Shown one piece after another: positions 11,508 through 20,441 of a stretch of 64,000 nucleotides of DNA. The DNA is from Spirochaetota bacterium. Its GTDB lineage: Bacteria > Spirochaetota > UBA4802 > UBA5550. Under the pieces are notes generated by a model that saw only the letters and a list, made by a program, of their open reading frames with translations, made no database searches and was not told the DNA's origin. Position numbers and translations under genes: made by a program. Within the stretch, counting starts at the first letter, position 1. Every line of letters starts with the position of its first letter. The DNA lies in the NCBI GenBank assembly GCA_017999915.1, contig JAGNKX010000008.1, positions 186,001-250,000 on the forward strand. The letters are read 5' to 3'.

Positions 11508-12763
11508 CCGCCATGAAGGAACGGAACCGGTCCATCGAGATCCTCCTGGCGTGGCGCAACCTGTGGAAGAACAGGCGGCGCACCGTCCTCACGCTCCTCA
11601 CCATCATGGTCGGGTCCTCGATGATCATCTTCATGAGGGCCTGGCAGGATGGCGGCCAGGGGCAGATGATCGAGGACGCCATCGCCCTGAACGCCGGCCA
11701 TATCCAGATCCACGAGAAGGGCTTCTGGAAGGAGGAGTCGAGCATCGATTACGCCTTCAGGCCGGACGATGCGATGCTGGCAAAGCTCCGGGGAGACCGC
11801 GACATCCGCTGCTTCAGCAGGCGGATCCACGCCGCCGGTCTCTTCTCGAAAGGCGAGACCACCTTCGGCGCCGCCATCCAGGGGATCGAGCCTGCCCGGG
11901 AGACAGGGGTGAGCGTCCTCCACCGCTTTGTCATGAAGGGCGGCAGGTTCCTCGCCGACGGCGACGACCGGACCGTAGTCATGGGACACATCCTGGCCAA
12001 GAACCTGGGCGCTGAAGTGGGAGACACGGTTTCGATGATATCCCAGGGCTTCGACGGCTCCATCGCCTCGGAAAACTACACCGTGGCGGGGCTCTTCATG
12101 AGCGGCAGCCCCGACTATGACCGCTCCCTGGTGCTCATGCCCTTCGATCAGGCCCGGGACACCTTCAAGATGATGGGCTACATCAATGCCATCGCCATCC
12201 GACTGGCGGACCCGTCGCGCATGGAAGCGGTGAGGGACCGTCTCCGCGGCTCCATCGGCACGCGGAAGCTCGAGATCATGGGCTGGGACGAGCTTATGCC
12301 GGAGCTGGTGCAGCACACCGCCATTGACCGGGCCATGGCCGGGGTATTTTACTTCATACTGTTCACGGTGGTATCCTTCGGGGTGCTGAACACGATACAG
12401 ATGTCCGTGTACGAGCGGACCCGGGAGCTCGGCGTAATGCTCGCCATCGGCACGTCGCCCGGGCGTCTCCTCCGCATGGTCCTGTGGGAGTCGGCCCTCA
12501 TCGCGGCCATGGGGATCGTCCTGGGCGCGGCCCTGGGGTCGGCGGTGAGCTGGTACTTCACGGTGAACCCGATCGTGTATTCCGATCACCAGGAGGGGAT
12601 GACCGCCATGGGCGTGGTGACGAACGTGTTCCCGGCAAAGCTGGGATGGGTCAATGTTTTGACAACGTCGGCGGCCATGTTCGTCCTGGCCCTGGTCTTC
12701 ACCGTAATGCCGGCGCGCCGGGCAGCGGCGCTGAAACCCATCGACGCCATTCGGCACCTGTAA
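11504..12763 (+). CDS. ABC transporter permease, FtsX/LolC-LolE type (first of two)
   Basis: The 419-residue permease has one N-terminal membrane helix (about 27-45, after LAWRNLWKNRRRTVLTLLTI), a large periplasmic MacB-like domain and three C-terminal helices (about 278-300, 330-355, 385-405). The N-terminal pattern AWRNLWKNRRRT is typical of FtsX-family permeases of the Lol and MacB group, which extract cargo from the inner membrane by a mechanical stroke. It overlaps the LolA-like gene by 4 bp. Together with the second permease and the ATPase it should form a LolCDE-like heterodimeric complex. Confidence 0.88.
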   Translation: MTAMKERNRSIEILLAWRNLWKNRRRTVLTLLTIMVGSSMIIFMRAWQDGGQGQMIEDAIALNAGHIQIHEKGFWKEESSIDYAFRPDDAMLAKLRGDRDIRCFSRRIHAAGLFSKGETTFGAAIQGIEPARETGVSVLHRFVMKGGRFLADGDDRTVVMGHILAKNLGAEVGDTVSMISQGFDGSIASENYTVAGLFMSGSPDYDRSLVLMPFDQARDTFKMMGYINAIAIRLADPSRMEAVRDRLRGSIGTRKLEIMGWDELMPELVQHTAIDRAMAGVFYFILFTVVSFGVLNTIQMSVYERTRELGVMLAIGTSPGRLLRMVLWESALIAAMGIVLGAALGSAVSWYFTVNPIVYSDHQEGMTAMGVVTNVFPAKLGWVNVLTTSAAMFVLALVFTVMPARRAAALKPIDAIRHL

Positions 12764-12804
12764 GGACGGGAGACCATTGAATACCATGAGAAAAGGACAG
12801 ACCG

Positions 12805-14067
12805 ATGAAATACATTAAAGCACTTACCGCGCTGAAGCCTTTCATGATGATGGGATGGCGGAACCTGTGGCGCCAGAAGCGCCGCTCCCTCATCGTCATG
12901 TCATCGATAGCAATAGGCATTTTCGCCATGGTCCTGGCCGTGGGATTCATGAACGGCGTTATGCGGCAGCTCGTGGAGAACACCATTAACACGTCGCTGG
13001 GCCATGTGGCCGTGCATCGGAAGGGATTCCATGATTCCATGAAGGTCGAGCTCTGTTTTCCGCCGGAGCGCGCGGTCCTCGACGCCGTAAGAAAAAACCC
13101 GGCGGTCCTATCCTGGGCGCCCCGGGTCAAGGTTCAGGGCATGGCGCGGTCCGGCGAAACGGCCCGGAGCGTCATGATAGTGGGGATCGATCCCGCGGCT
13201 GAGCGGAAAACGACGAGCCTCTACTCCTACATGGAGAAGACGGGCGGGAGCTCCTTCATCGAAGATCCGTCGGAGGAGGGGGTCCTCATCTCGCGGTCCC
13301 TGGCGGAGGTCCTTGACTGCAACCTCGGCGACAGGCTGGTGCTCATGATGCAGGACCGCAGGGGCGGTATCGCCGGCGTCGGCCTCACGGTGACCGGGTT
13401 CTTCCGGTCTCCCTCGGACGACTTCGACCGCCACACCGTGTTCGTTGGGATCCGCCGCCTCCAGGAGATCGCGGGCCTGGACGATGCCGTATCAGAGATC
13501 ATGATCATCGGCCGGGACCGGGACGGCGCCGACGACATGAAAGGCGGTATAGCCGCCGCCATCGGCCGCCCCGACCTCGAGGTGCTCTCGTGGAAGGACA
13601 TGGCGCCGAGCCTGGTGAGCGCCCTGGAACTTCAGGACATGATGATCATGATCTTCATGGCCATCATCTTCATCACCATCATCTTTTCCGTGGCCAACAC
13701 GCTCATCATGTCGATCATGGAGCGGTTCCACGAGCTGGGCGTGATGAAGTGCGTGGGCACGCGGCCCGGGCAGATCGTCTTCATGGTCCTGTTCGAGGCC
13801 GGGAGCCTGGGCCTCGCGGGCCTGGCAACCGGGATCGCCGCGTCCCTTCCCCTGGTGCTGGTCCTGGGACAGACCGGGCTGGACCTTTCCTTTGTCGCCG
13901 ATTCCCTGCGCGCCTGGGGAGCGGGAAGCACCATCTACCCGGTGGTGCGCCTGAAGGACATCGTGATCGCCGCGGTCATGGTCTTCGCCACGGCACTGGG
14001 GGCGTCGCTCTACCCGGCCCTGAAGGCGGCGCGCATAAAACCGCTGGAGGCGCTGCATTTTATATGA
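12805..14067 (+). CDS. ABC transporter permease, FtsX/LolC-LolE type (second of two)
   Basis: The 420-residue permease has the same plan as its upstream neighbour: an N-terminal helix after MGWRNLWRQKRRSLIVMSSI, a periplasmic domain of about 220 residues, and three C-terminal helices, the first very rich in Ile/Met (DMMIMIFMAIIFITIIFSV). It is probably a diverged duplicate of the first permease, as LolC and LolE are of each other. It starts 41 bp downstream of it, with AAGGA before the ATG. The cargo is probably lipidated or lipid, judging from the LolA-like neighbour. Confidence 0.88.
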   Translation: MKYIKALTALKPFMMMGWRNLWRQKRRSLIVMSSIAIGIFAMVLAVGFMNGVMRQLVENTINTSLGHVAVHRKGFHDSMKVELCFPPERAVLDAVRKNPAVLSWAPRVKVQGMARSGETARSVMIVGIDPAAERKTTSLYSYMEKTGGSSFIEDPSEEGVLISRSLAEVLDCNLGDRLVLMMQDRRGGIAGVGLTVTGFFRSPSDDFDRHTVFVGIRRLQEIAGLDDAVSEIMIIGRDRDGADDMKGGIAAAIGRPDLEVLSWKDMAPSLVSALELQDMMIMIFMAIIFITIIFSVANTLIMSIMERFHELGVMKCVGTRPGQIVFMVLFEAGSLGLAGLATGIAASLPLVLVLGQTGLDLSFVADSLRAWGAGSTIYPVVRLKDIVIAAVMVFATALGASLYPALKAARIKPLEALHFI

Positions 14068-14076
14068 TTCTCTGTT

Positions 14077-14103
14077 AGCCCCCCAACCCCCCAGAGGGGG
14101 GCT
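14077..14103. repeat. C/G-run hairpin repeat (copy 2)
   Basis: AGCCCCCC (14077-14084) pairs with GGGGGGCT (14096-14103), followed by TATTTAG. It belongs to the same loose family as the repeats at 10665 and 48838. It lies 9 bp after the second permease gene and 28 bp before the ATPase gene, inside the operon. Confidence 0.5.
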
Positions 14104-14131
14104 TATTTAGATAAATGAAGAGGTATCACAT

Positions 14132-14830
14132 ATGAGCATAATATCAATATCAAACCTTGTAAAGGACTACGAATCTAACGGACTTACGGTCCGCGCTCTC
14201 CGGGGCGTGGAGTGCTCCGTCGAGAGCGGTGAGTTCACGGCCATCGCCGGCCCGTCCGGATCCGGGAAGACGACCCTGCTGAATATCATCGGCGGCCTTG
14301 ACTTGCCCACGAGCGGCGGGGTCACCGTGGCAGGGAGCGACCTGACGGCGATGTCGGCCCGGGAGCTTTCCGATATGAGGCTCCTCAGGATCGGCTTCAT
14401 CTTCCAGGCCTACAACCTTATCCCGGTCCTAACGGCCATTGAGAACGTGGAGTACATACTGCTCCTCCAGGGCGTCGGCCGGGAGGAGCGCCGCGGCCGC
14501 GCCGCCCGGGTCCTCGATGATGTGGGCCTCTCCGGCGAGATGAACCGCCTGCCGCGGGAGCTCTCCGGCGGGCAGCAGCAGCGAGTGGCAGTGGCACGGG
14601 CCATCGTGTCAGAGCCGGCCATTGTTCTGGCGGACGAACCCACGGCGAACCTTGACCAGAAGACCGGCGCGGGCCTCCTTGACCTGATGCACGGCCTGAA
14701 CCGGGAGAAGGGGATCACCTTCATCTTCTCGACCCATGACCGGATGGTGATGGAGCGTGCGGAGAGGCTGGTCAGCATCACCGACGGTACGATAACGTCA
14801 GATGTCCGAAAAAAGGGGAAGCGGAGATGA
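14132..14830 (+). CDS. ABC transporter ATP-binding protein, LolD/MacB type
   Basis: The 232-residue ATPase has all catalytic motifs: Walker A GPSGSGKTT (40-48), Q loop in FIFQAYNLIPVLTAIENV, signature LSGGQQQR near 144-151, Walker B IVLADEP, then the D-loop ANLDQKT and H-loop STHD. The FQAYNLIPVLTAIENVEY stretch places it in the LolD/MacB/FtsE class that drives FtsX-type permeases. It powers the two permeases encoded just upstream. The gene starts after AGAGGT and overlaps the next gene by 4 bp. Confidence 0.92.
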   Translation: MSIISISNLVKDYESNGLTVRALRGVECSVESGEFTAIAGPSGSGKTTLLNIIGGLDLPTSGGVTVAGSDLTAMSARELSDMRLLRIGFIFQAYNLIPVLTAIENVEYILLLQGVGREERRGRAARVLDDVGLSGEMNRLPRELSGGQQQRVAVARAIVSEPAIVLADEPTANLDQKTGAGLLDLMHGLNREKGITFIFSTHDRMVMERAERLVSITDGTITSDVRKKGKRR

Positions 14831-16371
14831 CACCCTGGTACAGGGCAATAGTTATCGGTATCATTGCCCTGTCCATGACAGCCGGGACCTTCTTTAGCGG
14901 GTTGGATACCGTCCAGGGGCCTCTTTTTGCTCTGACCCCTGCCCATGATACCGGCGCTGACCCGGCGTCGGCCGGGGTCAGAGCCTCTAATGACGAAAAT
15001 GCCATCGAGGAGAGCACAAAACCGCGCTTCAAGTTCGGGGGCACGGTAAAGAACCTGTACCAGTTCCACCGCACCGATAACTATCTGGGCTCTGACCCAC
15101 TGTCCCGGGGATCGAAAAATCTCTCCGCGGATATGACACGGCTGCGGCTTTCGCCGGAATTCACCTACCGTGAAGCCCTGACAGCCAGGGTTGACCTGGA
15201 TAATGAGCTGATCGCGAGCAATTACGGCAGGAGCCGCGACTTCACATCGGCCTGGCGCCAGTCGCAGTACAATGACCTGCTCACCCTCGCCTGGGAGCCC
15301 TACCGGGGCAAAGATCTCTATTGCCGAATTAAAGCGCATCGCGCCACGGTGAAGGCTGCGGCCGGGTGGTTTGCTCTGACCCTGGGGCGGCAGCAGATCC
15401 GCTTCGGAAGCGGGAAGCTCTGGAACCCACTGGACATCCTCAACCCGGTGTCACCGACATTTGTGGAGGGAGGCGACGAGCAGAAGGGGACCGATGCGGT
15501 GAAGCTCGATTTCTATCCGAACGACAAGACCGAGATCACCGCCGTTGCGGATTTGAAGAAGAGCGGCAATGAGATCGAGCATTTCAACCTCCGGGACTGC
15601 AACTACCTGGCCCGGGTGAAAACGTCGGCCGGTGAAGCGGACATCGCAGTCATGGGAGGGTATGTATCCCGCCGCGGCATCGTCGGTTTCGACGTGGCGG
15701 CCATTCTCTTCGACGGCATGGTCCGGGCCAGCGCCGCAGCCTCGATCCATGACCGGCGGAAGGTCTTTTTTCAGGCCAACGGCGGGTATGAGTACACCTT
15801 CAAGAACGGCCTGTTCTTCCTCGTGGAATATTTCTATAACCAGAGGGGGCTCAATTATGACAGGGACCTCAAGGCGGCTTCGATCGCCTACGGCATGGGC
15901 GCCCTGGACCGGATGAGTGCCAGGGACAGGATCCGTCAGGCCACAACGCTCGGCGACGGATATTCCACCGCTGCGCTGGCCTATGACGAGATGAGACGGC
16001 GCAGGGGACAGCCGATGGAAGGCTACGGCGCCAAAAGCATCAAGGCCTCAATCAGATCATACAGCTATCTGAACCGGGGCCAGAGGACCTACCTCGAGCT
16101 GGCGAACGAGCCCCTCACTGTGAACCAGCATTACGCGGCAGTGGCCCTCGGCTATGACTTCCATCCCCTGGTGAGGGGCGAACTCTTTGTCATCGGCGAC
16201 ATCCAGGGACGGGGCATTTTCTTCGGTCCCACATTGAAGATAAACGCCTATGAGAACCTCGATTTCACTGTGGGCATGATGGGAGCTGTCATATTCAACA
16301 ACAGGGCGTCTGATTTTTCCGAGTTCCGGAAGCACTATCTGTATTATGCATCGGGAACCTACGTTTTTTAA
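14827..16371 (+). CDS. Porin-like outer-membrane beta-barrel protein
   Basis: The 514-residue protein has a hydrophobic signal sequence (residues about 9-30) and a large mature beta-barrel. The LGRQQIRFGSGKLWNPLDI segment is typical of anaerobic and deltaproteobacterial porin-like proteins related to alginate-export or DUF1302 barrels, and the C-terminus ends YASGTYVF with terminal phenylalanine. It is translationally coupled (4-bp overlap) to the ATPase, the last gene of the operon. It may be the outer-membrane exit or acceptor for the exported substrate. The N-terminal linker contains an inverted pair of GCTCTGACCCC words (14929-14939, 14974-14984), perhaps a small repeat inserted in frame. 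Confidence 0.7.
   Translation: MTPWYRAIVIGIIALSMTAGTFFSGLDTVQGPLFALTPAHDTGADPASAGVRASNDENAIEESTKPRFKFGGTVKNLYQFHRTDNYLGSDPLSRGSKNLSADMTRLRLSPEFTYREALTARVDLDNELIASNYGRSRDFTSAWRQSQYNDLLTLAWEPYRGKDLYCRIKAHRATVKAAAGWFALTLGRQQIRFGSGKLWNPLDILNPVSPTFVEGGDEQKGTDAVKLDFYPNDKTEITAVADLKKSGNEIEHFNLRDCNYLARVKTSAGEADIAVMGGYVSRRGIVGFDVAAILFDGMVRASAAASIHDRRKVFFQANGGYEYTFKNGLFFLVEYFYNQRGLNYDRDLKAASIAYGMGALDRMSARDRIRQATTLGDGYSTAALAYDEMRRRRGQPMEGYGAKSIKASIRSYSYLNRGQRTYLELANEPLTVNQHYAAVALGYDFHPLVRGELFVIGDIQGRGIFFGPTLKINAYENLDFTVGMMGAVIFNNRASDFSEFRKHYLYYASGTYVF
14929..14984. repeat. Inverted GCTCTGACCCC pair inside the porin-like gene
   Basis: GCTCTGACCCC at 14929-14939 and GGGGTCAGAGC at 14974-14984 form a perfect 11-bp inverted repeat with a 34-bp spacer, in the codons just after the signal peptide. 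The same 11-mer or its complement is found at 22466 and 54495, and 10 of its bases at 15089, 15373 and 20514. It resembles REP-type palindromes mobilised by REP-associated transposases, although no transposase is present here. Confidence 0.5.
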
Positions 16372-16515
16372 TGTAATTAAAGGATTCATGCTGCTTCCTG
16401 TCAGGGCTTTCCCTGGCACTCGTTAAAAGCAGCCATAAGAATCCCCTCAGCTATTTATTCTTGACTTTTTTATTCGGTCCCTTTCTAGTAATGCATACTG
16501 TTATTAGCGTTAAAA

Positions 16516-17451
16516 TTGGAGGGGACCATGAAACGACTGGCATGCGTGGCTTTTGTATTGCTCCTGGCGGCGGGACTCTGCTGCAAGAAAGAACAGAAGG
16601 TCGAGCGTGAGGGTATCGTGAATTTCATCACCGGCACGGTCTCGATCGTTGACGGCGGGAAAAAGGCGCCGGCCAGGGTGGGCGACACGGTGAAGAAAGG
16701 CATGAAAATCGAAACAGGCGATAAATCATCCATCGATATATATTTTGATGAGAATGCCATTAAGATAATGGAAAACAGCGTTGTCGAGATTACCGAACTT
16801 GTCGTTAACACGCAGGATGAATCGGAGAAAACGCAGGTCCGCATAACCAATGGAAAGGTCTTTTCCAAGGTGGCGAAGAAGCTCGCCAGAAACGACCAGT
16901 TCCAGGTCAGCACTCCCACGACAACGGCGGGCGTGCGCGGCACCGAGTTCCTGGTTACGGAGGATAAGGGAAAGGGCCTGGTAGCTTGCCTGAACGGGAC
17001 CGTTGTCGTTAAGAACGAGGCTTCGCCTGCCAAGGGAACGGTTGAGGTGGCTGATAATAAAGAGGTAACCGTCGAGAAAGACAAGGACATGGTCGTCAAG
17101 GACCTGTCAGCGGAAAACCGGAGGCTCATGGAGGATATCTCCAGGAACTTCCAGGATATGAAGAAGGATATCCGCGAGCGCTTTGAAAAGAAGCGCGAGG
17201 AGATCCGGAAAGCCGTGCAGGACCAGCGCCAGAAGAATAAAGAATCTGTGGAGCGGCAAAAGGCGATAGACAAGGAAAACGTTGAAAATCAGAAGGCCCG
17301 CGACAAGGAAAACGTGGATCGGCTGAAGGTCATCTCCGATAAAACCGGGTCCGAGGCGAAGGAAGGGGTCAGCCGGCAGCAGGAAGAGTCCCGGAGTAAG
17401 ATCGAGGGCGTGAAGCCCGAGATCAAGAAGTTCAAGGGATCGGTGAAATAA
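16516..17451 (+). CDS. FecR-domain lipoprotein with C-terminal coiled coil
   Basis: The 311-residue protein has a short lipoprotein-like signal (MKRLACVAFVLLLAAG, followed by two cysteines at about 22-23). Residues about 30-190 form a FecR domain: GDTVKKGMKIETGDKSSIDI and STPTTTAGVRGTEFLV are its hallmark. The remaining 120 residues are a highly charged coiled coil with repeated KENVxxQKAxDKENV units. Such proteins are frequent surface or periplasmic lipoproteins in spirochaetes; ligand and partner are unknown. It stands alone, and a palindromic terminator follows immediately. Confidence 0.8.
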   Translation: MEGTMKRLACVAFVLLLAAGLCCKKEQKVEREGIVNFITGTVSIVDGGKKAPARVGDTVKKGMKIETGDKSSIDIYFDENAIKIMENSVVEITELVVNTQDESEKTQVRITNGKVFSKVAKKLARNDQFQVSTPTTTAGVRGTEFLVTEDKGKGLVACLNGTVVVKNEASPAKGTVEVADNKEVTVEKDKDMVVKDLSAENRRLMEDISRNFQDMKKDIRERFEKKREEIRKAVQDQRQKNKESVERQKAIDKENVENQKARDKENVDRLKVISDKTGSEAKEGVSRQQEESRSKIEGVKPEIKKFKGSVK

Positions 17452-17474
17452 CCAGGGGTTTAAACCCCTGGTTA
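17449..17474. terminator. Bidirectional palindromic terminator between convergent genes
   Basis: TAACCAGGGGTTT (17449-17461) and AAACCCCTGGTTA (17462-17474) form a perfect 26-bp palindrome between two convergent genes; its first bases are the stop codon of the FecR gene. The symmetric A/T ends make it usable from both sides. Confidence 0.7.
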
Positions 17475-17480
17475 ACACTG

Positions 17481-20129
17481 TCACTCCAGTATTTCCTTAA
17501 TTTTCCGAGACAGCTCCTCGGCGGAATAGGGTTTCTGCACAAAGCCGCGGATCCCCTTTTCCCGGGAGGAGGCCAGAAGCTCGTCCTCCATGAATCCGGA
17601 TGTGAGGAGCGCCCTGATGGCCGGATTAACGAGTTTCATCTTTTCATAGGCTTCCAGTCCCGAGATTCCCGGCATTGAAAGATCGAGGATGACCGCGTCG
17701 ATGCGCCTGTATTCCTTCTTGTAGATATCAATGGCTGTGGCTCCGGTTTTTGCGGTCAACACCCGGTATCCGAACTGCTCGAGCATCCCCGACGCTACGC
17801 GGAGGATCGCCTCTTCATCATCCACCACCAGGATGAGGCCCTTGCCGGGGACGATGGCTTCTTCCTTCTCGTCGGGAATATCCGCCGTTCCTTCTCTCGC
17901 CCGGGGGATGTACACGGTGAAGGTGGAGCCGATGCCGGGTTCCGAGAAAACGTCTATGAAGCCATGGTGCTGCTTGATGATACCGTAGGCCATCGCCAGG
18001 CCCAGTCCCGTGCCCGAATCCTTCTGCTTCGTGGTGAAGAAGGGCTCGAACATTCGCTTCTTCGTTTCGGGTTCCATGCCCACGCCCGTGTCGCACACCT
18101 GGATCATCGCGTAGTCGGTGTTCTGCCGCGCGTCCGGATGGACCGCGAGGAAATCCTTCCCGCTCCGGAACGGCTTCGCCACGACAAGGAGCGTTCCGCC
18201 CTGGCGGTCTTCTGCCGGCCTCATGATGGTCATGGCCTGGGAGGCGTTGAGGCAGAGGTTGATAAGGACCTGCTCTATCTGTGTCGAATCCGCGAGGATC
18301 CGTAATTCCCCCTCGCTCATCTGGAAGTCGAGTTTTACGGATTTCGGGAAACTCCCGGAGCATATGTTCAGCACGTTGGCAAGGGACTTGTTGATGTCCA
18401 CCGGCGCAAGGCGAAGTTCCTTTTTGCGCGACAGGGTGAGAAGGCGCCGGGTGAGGTCCGCCGCGCGCCGGGACGAATCGTGGGCCGTCTCGATATAATT
18501 CATGATGGCATCCCTCTGCCTGATTTCCTCTTTTTTCAGGAGAAGGCTTATCAGGTCAAGGCTCCCCATGATGCCGCCCAGCATGTTGTTGAAGTCGTGG
18601 GCAAGGCCGCCGGCCAGGGTCCCCACGGCCTCCATCTTCTGGGCCTGGATCAGCTGGTTCTGCATGCGCTCCCGCTCGACTTCCGCCTCTTTCCTGTCGT
18701 TGATGTCGGTGAGGATCCCGGTGATTCCCTCGAATTGTCCGTTCGACATGATGGGACTGCTGAAGCTCATGACCCACCGCTCCCGGCCAGATTTGCTAAT
18801 GACACGGTATTCCAGGGGGAGGCGTATGTTGTTCGACAGCTCTTTGAAACGGGTGGTCAATGTGGGAATGTCGTCGGGGTGTATGAATGAAAGGAAATTT
18901 TTCCCAGCCAATTCGGCCGGCGTATACTCGCACAGGCGCGTTATGGCGTGGCTGATATAGGTGAACGACCCATTGGCGTCAAGGGAGAAAATGACCTCGT
19001 TGATGTTTTCGATAAGGTTGCGGTATTTCTCCTCGCTCACCCGCAGCGCCTCCTCCATGTCCACCTGCATGGTGATATCGGTGCAAAAACCCTCGATCCC
19101 GACCGGAGCGCCCCCTTCATCGTGGAGGATAACGTTGCGCTGCTCGATCCACCGAATCTCGCCTGACTTGTGGATGATGGGATATCTGATCACATCGGCG
19201 GGAGCTCCCTTTAAAAGATCCCTCCAGTATGATTGCAGGGTGTTCTTCCATTCGACCGGTATAAGTTTTTTGAACAGATTGCCGGCTGTCCTGGTTTCAT
19301 CCAGGGTGTAGCCTGTCAGGTCAACGGAGCCGGGGCTGGCGAATTCCATCTCGTTCGTCTTGAGGGAAAACCGGAATATGACCGCCGGGGCGTTCTCTAC
19401 GAGGCGCCTGATGAAGGTTTCCTTGGCGCTCAGCTCCCGCTCCGACCGTATCAGCTCCTCGTTCTGCGCCTCGAATTCCTCGTTGGTGGCCTGCAGTTCT
19501 TCCATGGCGGCTTCGAGCTCCTCCAGCGTGGCTGCCTGTTCGTCCTTTGCAAGCCGGTCGTTGCGGAGTGACTTGTCCAGGCTTGCTATCAGGTATCCGA
19601 TGGAAAGCCCTATGCTGAGGGAGATAAGGCTCAGCATGGTGATGAATATGGCCCACGTTGTTATGCCATCCCGGTGAACCGAAGCCCATGCCGGGTTCGT
19701 GTCGTCAATAATGAAGAACAAGCCCAGGAGCAGCAGCGCGTTAAAAATCGTCGCCCCGAGGGCTGCCCGTGACCCGAAGAAAATAGCCGTCATGGAGATG
19801 CACAGGATCATCCATGCGACCCTGGCGTAATTCGGCCCCAGGTATATTAAAAAGGAGGTGGTCATGACATAGAGAATGACAATCCAGATTATGCTGCGTA
19901 TATGGTATCCGAGGGAGGGCAGCAGAATTCTGATGAGGAACGCGGTCCATATGACAATATCCATGACGACAAGAAAATACAGTTTCTGCTCGACGTAGGA
20001 GGGGAAAAAGAAGATGGAGGTAATGGGAAAGATGACAACGAAGAACAATGCGAGTACATCGATCAATCTGTTCCTCAGGCTGGCCAGGTCCATGGGGCCT
20101 TCGAAGACCTGCTTGAATCGTTCTAGCAT
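17481..20129 (-). CDS. Hybrid sensor histidine kinase (membrane, PAS-PAS-HisKA-HATPase-receiver)
   Basis: The 882-residue protein has five or six membrane helices in residues about 20-185, then a Glu-rich coiled coil (about 200-230). Two PAS domains follow (about 240-365 and 365-485; each ends in a D-I-T/N motif), then HisKA with [15 protein letters not shown] (phospho-His near 511). An ATPase domain ([22 protein letters not shown]) and a C-terminal receiver domain ([23 protein letters not shown]) complete it. The receiver implies phosphorelay to a separate Hpt or regulator. ATG 20129 has a G-rich ribosome-binding site; an in-frame TTG at 20171 is less likely. Confidence 0.93.
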   Translation of the reverse strand: MLERFKQVFEGPMDLASLRNRLIDVLALFFVVIFPITSIFFFPSYVEQKLYFLVVMDIVIWTAFLIRILLPSLGYHIRSIIWIVILYVMTTSFLIYLGPNYARVAWMILCISMTAIFFGSRAALGATIFNALLLLGLFFIIDDTNPAWASVHRDGITTWAIFITMLSLISLSIGLSIGYLIASLDKSLRNDRLAKDEQAATLEELEAAMEELQATNEEFEAQNEELIRSERELSAKETFIRRLVENAPAVIFRFSLKTNEMEFASPGSVDLTGYTLDETRTAGNLFKKLIPVEWKNTLQSYWRDLLKGAPADVIRYPIIHKSGEIRWIEQRNVILHDEGGAPVGIEGFCTDITMQVDMEEALRVSEEKYRNLIENINEVIFSLDANGSFTYISHAITRLCEYTPAELAGKNFLSFIHPDDIPTLTTRFKELSNNIRLPLEYRVISKSGRERWVMSFSSPIMSNGQFEGITGILTDINDRKEAEVERERMQNQLIQAQKMEAVGTLAGGLAHDFNNMLGGIMGSLDLISLLLKKEEIRQRDAIMNYIETAHDSSRRAADLTRRLLTLSRKKELRLAPVDINKSLANVLNICSGSFPKSVKLDFQMSEGELRILADSTQIEQVLINLCLNASQAMTIMRPAEDRQGGTLLVVAKPFRSGKDFLAVHPDARQNTDYAMIQVCDTGVGMEPETKKRMFEPFFTTKQKDSGTGLGLAMAYGIIKQHHGFIDVFSEPGIGSTFTVYIPRAREGTADIPDEKEEAIVPGKGLILVVDDEEAILRVASGMLEQFGYRVLTAKTGATAIDIYKKEYRRIDAVILDLSMPGISGLEAYEKMKLVNPAIRALLTSGFMEDELLASSREKGIRGFVQKPYSAEELSRKIKEILE

Positions 20130-20347
20130 AGCGTTCCCCCCGTGGTACCGGCTATGGTCGTATCCGCACAAAGCTGGAGCTGGCTCTCCGCCGGTCGTCC
20201 CTGAAATCGATATGTCATCTGTTGCCGAGACGTGTTATAGTTACCCGATATAACACGCTCCATGGTCTGTTTTTGTTTCATTGATGGTATTGGAACCAAT
20301 TGTAAAATGAATTCTGATGAAAGGCAACCACATTTCGGAAAAATTCA

Positions 20348-20376
20348 TTGATTGATTTGTTAATGGGCTGTATAGT
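20348..20376 (+). promoter_or_regulatory. Putative promoter of the glycosyltransferase gene
   Basis: TTGATT (20348-20353), a 17-bp spacer and TATAGT (20371-20376) lie about 65 bp upstream of the ATG at 20442, in the divergent region shared with the hybrid kinase. Confidence 0.5.
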
Positions 20377-20441
20377 GATTGACGCGACAGAGAGATGACC
20401 GCAATTGTCATAACTCGCGGCAGGAGGCGCGCCCAGGCAGC

